The notes beneath the pieces were generated by a model. It ran no database searches. It was given only the letters and a program-made list of their open reading frames with translations, and had not been told where the DNA came from. Shown here in pieces: positions 60,388 through 64,000 of a DNA stretch of 64,000 bases; position 1 is the stretch's first letter, and each line of letters opens with the position of its first letter. The stretch covers positions 124,001 through 188,000 of the forward strand of contig NZ_CAUI01000019.1 of assembly GCF_000350165.1 (NCBI RefSeq), given 5' to 3'. The translations under genes and the position numbers were made by a program. The stretch comes from Halanaerobium saccharolyticum subsp. saccharolyticum DSM 6643 (lineage in GTDB: Bacteria; Bacillota; Halanaerobiia; Halanaerobiales; Halanaerobiaceae).

Positions 60388-61203
60388 ATGGTTATTGATT
60401 TTTTAAGTAATTTATCACCTATTATGCAGGCACTGCTGGCTACATTATTCACCTGGCTTGTAACTGCTCTGGGAGCTGGAATTGTTTTCTTTTTTAATGA
60501 TGTTGATCGAAGACTTCTTGATAGTATGCTTGGCTTTGCTGCTGGAGTAATGATAGCAGCCAGTTTTTGGTCTTTGCTGGCCCCGGCAATAGAAATTTCC
60601 GAAAACCTGGGAGTACCAGGCTGGATTCCAGCTGTAATTGGATTTTTAATGGGGGGTATATTTTTACGGTTTGTTGATATGGTTTTGCCGCACTTACACC
60701 CTGCTTTAGCCAATAGTGAACCTGAAGGGATTAAAACTAAATGGCAGCGGAGTGTTCTACTGGTATTAGCAGTTACTCTGCATAATTTTCCAGAAGGTTT
60801 AGCAGTTGGAGTGGCTTTTGGTGCAGCAGCAGTTAATATTTCTTCTGCTTCTATTGCTGGAGCTGTCGCCCTGGCATTAGGTATTGGATTACAGAACTTT
60901 CCTGAAGGTGCAGCAGTTTCTATTCCGCTAAAAAGAGAAGGTCTCTCTTCCAGGAAGAGTTTTGCTTATGGACAAATGTCAGGTGTCGTTGAACCAATTG
61001 CTGGAGTTATGGGAGCTGCAGGAGTTTATTATATGAGACCAATTTTACCATATGCTTTGGCTTTTGCTGCAGGTGCAATGATTTTTGTTGTGGGAGAAGA
61101 GTTAATCCCCGAAGCCAACTCAGAAGGGAACAGTCATCTTGCTACAACAGGCTTGATGCTCGGGTTTGCAGTGATGATGTTTTTAGATGTTTCTTTAGGT
61201 TGA
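60388..61203 (+). CDS. ZIP-family divalent metal transporter (3 of 3)
   Basis: A 271-residue ZIP protein of the GufA-like branch. Helix IV has [18 protein letters not shown]; the helix V site reads [18 protein letters not shown], with Gln-Asn in place of the usual His-Asn. Early features are [20 protein letters not shown]. The ATG at 60388 is nine bases from GGAG; the ATG at 60373 lies before that site. It is preceded by a TATAAT-like element near 60343. Confidence 0.92.
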   Translation: MVIDFLSNLSPIMQALLATLFTWLVTALGAGIVFFFNDVDRRLLDSMLGFAAGVMIAASFWSLLAPAIEISENLGVPGWIPAVIGFLMGGIFLRFVDMVLPHLHPALANSEPEGIKTKWQRSVLLVLAVTLHNFPEGLAVGVAFGAAAVNISSASIAGAVALALGIGLQNFPEGAAVSIPLKREGLSSRKSFAYGQMSGVVEPIAGVMGAAGVYYMRPILPYALAFAAGAMIFVVGEELIPEANSEGNSHLATTGLMLGFAVMMFLDVSLG

Positions 61204-61218
61204 TTGAAAATTAATTTC

Positions 61219-61247
61219 TTGACTTATTGAAATGATTAAGTTATAAT
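61219..61247 (+). promoter_or_regulatory. trp operon promoter
   Basis: TTGACT (61219-61224), 17 bases and TATAAT (61242-61247) put the transcript start near 61254, about 290 bases before trpE. Confidence 0.88.
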
Positions 61248-61263
61248 TAAAAAAATTAGAAAC

Positions 61264-61312
61264 AAGAAGAGCCTAGATTAGTAGAGCAGAGTTAGAGATG
61301 AGATTAGCAGAG
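61264..61312 (+). promoter_or_regulatory. TRAP-like (G/U)AG repeat region in the trp leader
   Basis: Triplets GAG or TAG begin at 61269, 61274, 61279, 61284, 61289, 61295, 61300, 61305 and 61310, with a weaker AAG at 61264. The spacing is five bases except one six-base step. Nine strong repeats at this periodicity are the signature of the eleven-fold trp RNA-binding attenuation protein. It lies at the 5' end of the leader and just before a terminator. Confidence 0.78.
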
Positions 61313-61331
61313 CCAATATTGTAACTAATGG

Positions 61332-61371
61332 GCCAGGTTTATATCTATTTATATATAAATGTGGCTTTTTT
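61332..61371 (+). terminator. trp leader terminator 1
   Basis: GCCA and TTTATAT (61332-61344) pair with ATATAAA and TGGC (61353-61365) around a small internal mismatch, followed by six T. It directly follows the repeat region, so TRAP binding could favour it. Confidence 0.8.
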
Positions 61372-61464
61372 GTTTTAGCAAAACAGTGATTGTATTGATT
61401 TTTTCAATTCACGACTAAAACAGAATTTTGGTATTTAAAATTATATTTTAAAATCTCTAATAAC

Positions 61465-61501
61465 AACGGTCAGGCTTTTAACCAAGCCCTGGCCGTTTTT
61501 T
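61465..61501 (+). terminator. trp leader terminator 2
   Basis: AACGGTCAGG-CTT (61465-61477) pairs with AAG-CCCTGGCCGTT (61484-61497) with one bulged C, then six T. It is a second barrier 45 bases before trpE. No T-box motif is visible near it. Confidence 0.9.
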
Positions 61502-61546
61502 GATTTCAGAGTAGAAATAATATTATATTTTACGAGGAGGAGAGAG

Positions 61547-63055
61547 ATGCAAAATAAAGCTAAATTTTTAGAATTAACAGCAGAATACAATCTGATTCCA
61601 ATTTATGATGAATTTATTGCAGACATTGAGACACCAATTTCCTTATATAAAAAACTAGCTTTAACTAAAGATTATACTTATCTTTTAGAGAGCTCGGAAA
61701 ATGACCGCTATTCTTTTATCGGCCTTGAACCGGCAGCAGTTCTTAAAAATCATGATGATCATCTAGAAGTAATTAGAGATGGAAAAACCGAGAAACTGCT
61801 TGGACAGGAGATAGCAGAGTATCTTCAGCAGCAGTTGGCTGAACTTAAAGTTTATGAAAATGAAAAACTGCCTCCATTTTCAGGCGGTTTTGTTGGTTAT
61901 TTTAATTATGAGATGATTGAAAAATGGGAAGATATTTATCACCTTGAAGTTGGAAAGGGGTTAAAGAAAGATAATACTCCTTTAAGTTTGCTGGTAATGA
62001 GTAAGGTTATTATTGCTTATGATCATCTTCATAATACTGTTAAAATCATCAATAATATTGAAATAGATGAAAACTTAAGACCTGAGGAAAAAGCAGAAAT
62101 GTATCTTGATGCTAAAGCTGAAATTGCTAAAATTAAAGCTGAGATTGAAAACAATAATTCAAAATTAAGGCCAGAAAAAGTTAAGTCGGATACAAAAGCG
62201 AATAGAAAATTGAAGTCCAATACTACAAAAAGAGAATATAAAAAGATGGTGGAAAAGGCTAAAAATCATATTAAAGCAGGAGATATTTTTCAGATTGTAT
62301 TATCCCAAAAATTTTCAATAGAAAATGATCTGCCACCTTTTAAAATTTATCGGGCTTTAAGATCAGTAAATCCTTCACCCTATTCTTTTTATCTTAATTT
62401 TCCTGAGATTAAAATCATTGGCTCTTCACCGGAGGTATTGGTTAGAGTTAGAGATCAGAGAGTAATGACTCGACCGCTGGCAGGGACCAGACCCAGAGGC
62501 AAAGACATTAAAGAGGATCAAAAATTAAAAAAAGATCTTTTAAATGATGAAAAAGAAAAGGCAGAACATACAATGCTTTTAGATTTAGGCCGTAATGATT
62601 TAAGTCGAATTGCAGCTCCTGGAAGTGTTGAAGTAACAGAGTTAATGGAAGTTGAATTTTATTCAAAGGTAATGCATATTGTTTCTCAGGTGGAAGCTGA
62701 TCTTAAGCAAGGTTTGGACAGTCTTGATGTTTTAAAGGCAGTTTTTCCAGCCGGCACGGTTTCTGGTGCTCCAAAAATTAAGGCAATTGAGCTGATTGAT
62801 GGATTTGAAAAAGAAGCGCGGGGTGTTTATGCAGGAACGGTAGCCTATTTAAGCTTCAATGGTAATTTAGACAGCTGTATTACAATTAGAACATTTTCTT
62901 TAGTTGAAGGGAGGCTTAACCTGCAGGTTGGTGCTGGAATTGTTGCTGATTCTGATCCAGTCAAAGAATATGAGGAGACACTTAATAAAGGGCAGGCTTT
63001 GTTTGATGCTCTAGAAGTGGTTAGAAAGGATGGTATTCGTGATTTTAGTAATTGA
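61547..63055 (+). CDS. trpE: Anthranilate synthase component I
   Basis: A 502-residue enzyme that makes anthranilate from chorismate with ammonia from TrpG. The N-terminal domain has the tryptophan feedback motif LLES near residue 45. The chorismate-binding domain has KAGDIFQIVLSQKF, SSPEVLVRVRD, TRPLAGTRPRGKD, and TVSGAPKIKAIELID followed by QVGAGIVADSDPVKEYEET. It starts with ATG after GAGGAGGAGAGAG and overlaps trpG. Confidence 0.96.
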   Translation: MQNKAKFLELTAEYNLIPIYDEFIADIETPISLYKKLALTKDYTYLLESSENDRYSFIGLEPAAVLKNHDDHLEVIRDGKTEKLLGQEIAEYLQQQLAELKVYENEKLPPFSGGFVGYFNYEMIEKWEDIYHLEVGKGLKKDNTPLSLLVMSKVIIAYDHLHNTVKIINNIEIDENLRPEEKAEMYLDAKAEIAKIKAEIENNNSKLRPEKVKSDTKANRKLKSNTTKREYKKMVEKAKNHIKAGDIFQIVLSQKFSIENDLPPFKIYRALRSVNPSPYSFYLNFPEIKIIGSSPEVLVRVRDQRVMTRPLAGTRPRGKDIKEDQKLKKDLLNDEKEKAEHTMLLDLGRNDLSRIAAPGSVEVTELMEVEFYSKVMHIVSQVEADLKQGLDSLDVLKAVFPAGTVSGAPKIKAIELIDGFEKEARGVYAGTVAYLSFNGNLDSCITIRTFSLVEGRLNLQVGAGIVADSDPVKEYEETLNKGQALFDALEVVRKDGIRDFSN

Positions 63056-63602
63056 TAATTATGATTCTTTTACCTACAACTTAGTCCATCTGCTGGAGGA
63101 ATTTGATCAAGTTAAGGTTATGCGTAATGATAAGTTGAGTCTTGGAGATGCTGCAATTATGGCTCCGGATAAAATTATTATTTCGCCTGGACCTGGTCGG
63201 CCCGATGATGCAGGAATTTCTAAAGGGCTAATTAGGTATTTTAAGGGTGAAATTGATATTTTAGGCGTTTGTCTCGGCCATCAGTGTATTGGAGAAGTTT
63301 TTAGTTCAGAGGTGATTGAGGCAGATAGAATTATACATGGCAAGACTTCAGCTATTAAAAAAACTAAAGCTGACAAACTATTTGCAGGGATTAAAGATGG
63401 TTTTCGGGCAACCCGCTATCATTCATTGATAGTTGATCGCGAGAGCTTGAGTGATGAACTTGAGGTGCTGGCAGAAAGTGACCAAGGTGAAATCATGGCT
63501 TTAAAACACAAGGAATATCCCGTTTATGGAGTTCAATTTCATCCGGAATCAATACTGACTGAAGCAGGAAGAAAACTGATTAAGAATTTTTTAGAACTTT
63601 AA
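63039..63602 (+). CDS. trpG: Anthranilate synthase component II (glutamine amidotransferase)
   Basis: A 187-residue class I amidotransferase that supplies ammonia to TrpE. The triad is visible: nucleophile Cys in GVCLGHQCIGE, and His and Glu in QFHPESIL. The N-terminus IDNYDSFTYNLVHLL is diagnostic. I choose the GTG at 63039, eight bases after AAAGGA; the ATG at 63030 is within that site. It overlaps the end of trpE, ensuring balanced synthesis. Confidence 0.95.
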   Translation: MILVIDNYDSFTYNLVHLLEEFDQVKVMRNDKLSLGDAAIMAPDKIIISPGPGRPDDAGISKGLIRYFKGEIDILGVCLGHQCIGEVFSSEVIEADRIIHGKTSAIKKTKADKLFAGIKDGFRATRYHSLIVDRESLSDELEVLAESDQGEIMALKHKEYPVYGVQFHPESILTEAGRKLIKNFLEL

Positions 63603-63682
63603 TTTAGAGAATAAAATTTTGAACTGTAATTTTAAGAGAATTTTAAAGATTTAATTCAAAACTTTTAAAATATAAAAAAGAT

Positions 63683-63717
63683 TAGCTAAGATGAGTAGCA
63701 GCAATAGAGGAGGAGAG
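63683..63717 (+). promoter_or_regulatory. Possible second TRAP-type site over the trpD ribosome binding site
   Basis: Triplets TAG 63683, AAG 63688, GAG 63693, TAG 63696, TAG 63705, GAG 63710 and GAG 63715 are arranged at roughly five-base steps and overlap the GAGGAGGAGAG site of trpD. The spacing is less regular than in the leader. Confidence 0.4.
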
Positions 63718-63720
63718 AAT

Positions 63721-64000
63721 ATGTTTAACAAACATTTAGATAAAGTAGTGAGTAGAGAGGATTTAACTTTAGCAGAGATGGAAGAAGCAATGTCAATGGT
63801 GATGGAAGGTAAAACAACAGATAGTCAGCTGGCAGCATTTCTGGTTGGGCTAAGAATGAAGGGAGAAACAATAGATGAGATAACCGGAGCGGCCAGTGTG
63901 ATGAGGAATAAGGCGGCAAGAGTCAAAACTAACGCTAAAGATTTAATCGACAGTTGTGGAACTGGTGGAGATGAGAAGGGTACTTTTAATATTTCTACAA
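63721..64000 (+). CDS. trpD: Anthranilate phosphoribosyltransferase (3'-partial)
   Basis: The frame starts with ATG after GAGGAGGAGAGAAT and stays open to the end of the window (about 93 residues). It begins MFNKHLDKVVSREDLTLAEM and reaches the phosphoribosyl-pyrophosphate loop segment DSCGTGGDEKGTFNIST, which is diagnostic for TrpD. It transfers phosphoribose to anthranilate, the second step of tryptophan synthesis. The C-terminal catalytic domain is to the right of the window. Confidence 0.95.
   Translation, partial: MFNKHLDKVVSREDLTLAEMEEAMSMVMEGKTTDSQLAAFLVGLRMKGETIDEITGAASVMRNKAARVKTNAKDLIDSCGTGGDEKGTFNIST

Noticed and set aside
61254-61546. T-box or Trp-codon leader-peptide attenuation before trpE
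   Set aside because: No AGGGTGGNACCGCG motif and no Trp-rich short frame is visible; the (G/U)AG repeats explain the leader better.
1-64000. CRISPR arrays, insertion sequences, prophage, tRNA or rRNA genes
   Set aside because: No regularly spaced repeats, transposase- or integrase-like proteins, or tRNA/rRNA-like sequence were seen in reading the window.

Overview
This window is low-G+C bacterial chromosome (about one third G+C by eye). It uses AT-rich codons and carries strong GGAGG-type ribosome binding sites, many TTG/GTG starts and consensus sigma-A promoters. The gene set fits an anaerobic, salt-adapted, fermentative member of the Firmicutes, most likely Halanaerobiales. It includes Rex, NhaC and AbgT transporters, a tungstate transporter behind a Moco-type riboswitch, nickel-pincer cofactor genes and a tripartite tricarboxylate transporter. 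Secreted solute-binding proteins have Ala-X-Ala signal peptides with no lipobox cysteine, which suggests a diderm cell with a periplasm. The genus is inference. I saw no rRNA, tRNA, CRISPR array, IS element or prophage.

Layout. 1-3.5 kb: 3' part of an oligopeptide/dipeptide ABC operon (binding protein, two permeases, no ATPases in view). 3.6-6.5 kb: azlCD, threonine aldolase and phoU. 6.6-9.2 kb (minus): P1-family peptidase and AbgT-type transporter. 9.4-12.9 kb: secreted 5'-nucleotidase and an NhaC antiporter with an apparent AUU start. 13.2-17.8 kb: YgiQ radical SAM protein, then larE-larB-larC. 17.9-21.3 kb: nikR and an iron-complex-type ABC transporter, probably for nickel. 21.3-24.0 kb: PAS/AAA+ sigma-54-type activator, TspO-like protein, small secreted protein. 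24.15-24.5 kb: a self-contained unit with promoter, structured leader, 46-codon gene and terminator. 24.5-30.0 kb: sugar locus (binding protein, LacI regulator, MFS, GH13 glucosidase) with two LacI-type operators.

30.0-32.7 kb: Moco-family riboswitch and tupABC. 32.7-38 kb: rex, LonB-type protease, nagA, hsp20. 38-51.2 kb: GntR-controlled catabolic island with split transketolase, TctCBA, TIM-barrel isomerase, 2-hydroxyacid dehydrogenase, glycerate kinase, variant phosphofructokinase, UspA and full-length transketolase. 51.4-53.5 kb: ornithine/alanine-racemase-family enzyme and LysO-type exporter. 53.5-57.2 kb: free-methionine sulfoxide reductase, HAD phosphatase, GH65 phosphorylase. 57.4-61.2 kb: three ZIP metal transporters around a divergent ArsR operon. 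61.2-64 kb: start of the trp operon (trpE, trpG, partial trpD) behind a leader with TRAP-like (G/U)AG repeats.

How the parts work together. The lar/nik block links synthesis of the nickel-pincer nucleotide to nickel import, but no larA is present here. The GntR island looks like uptake of a small organic acid through TctCBA. Carbon would then be channelled through hydroxypyruvate/glycerate chemistry and the transketolase shuffle into lower glycolysis; the substrate is unknown. The strongest unusual signals are the TRAP-like trp leader, the isolated 46-aa small-protein gene with its structured leader, the duplicated GntR promoter-operators, the triple ZIP/ArsR metal locus with a 38-bp palindrome, the AUU start of the antiporter, and hairpins that recur directly after solute-binding-protein genes.
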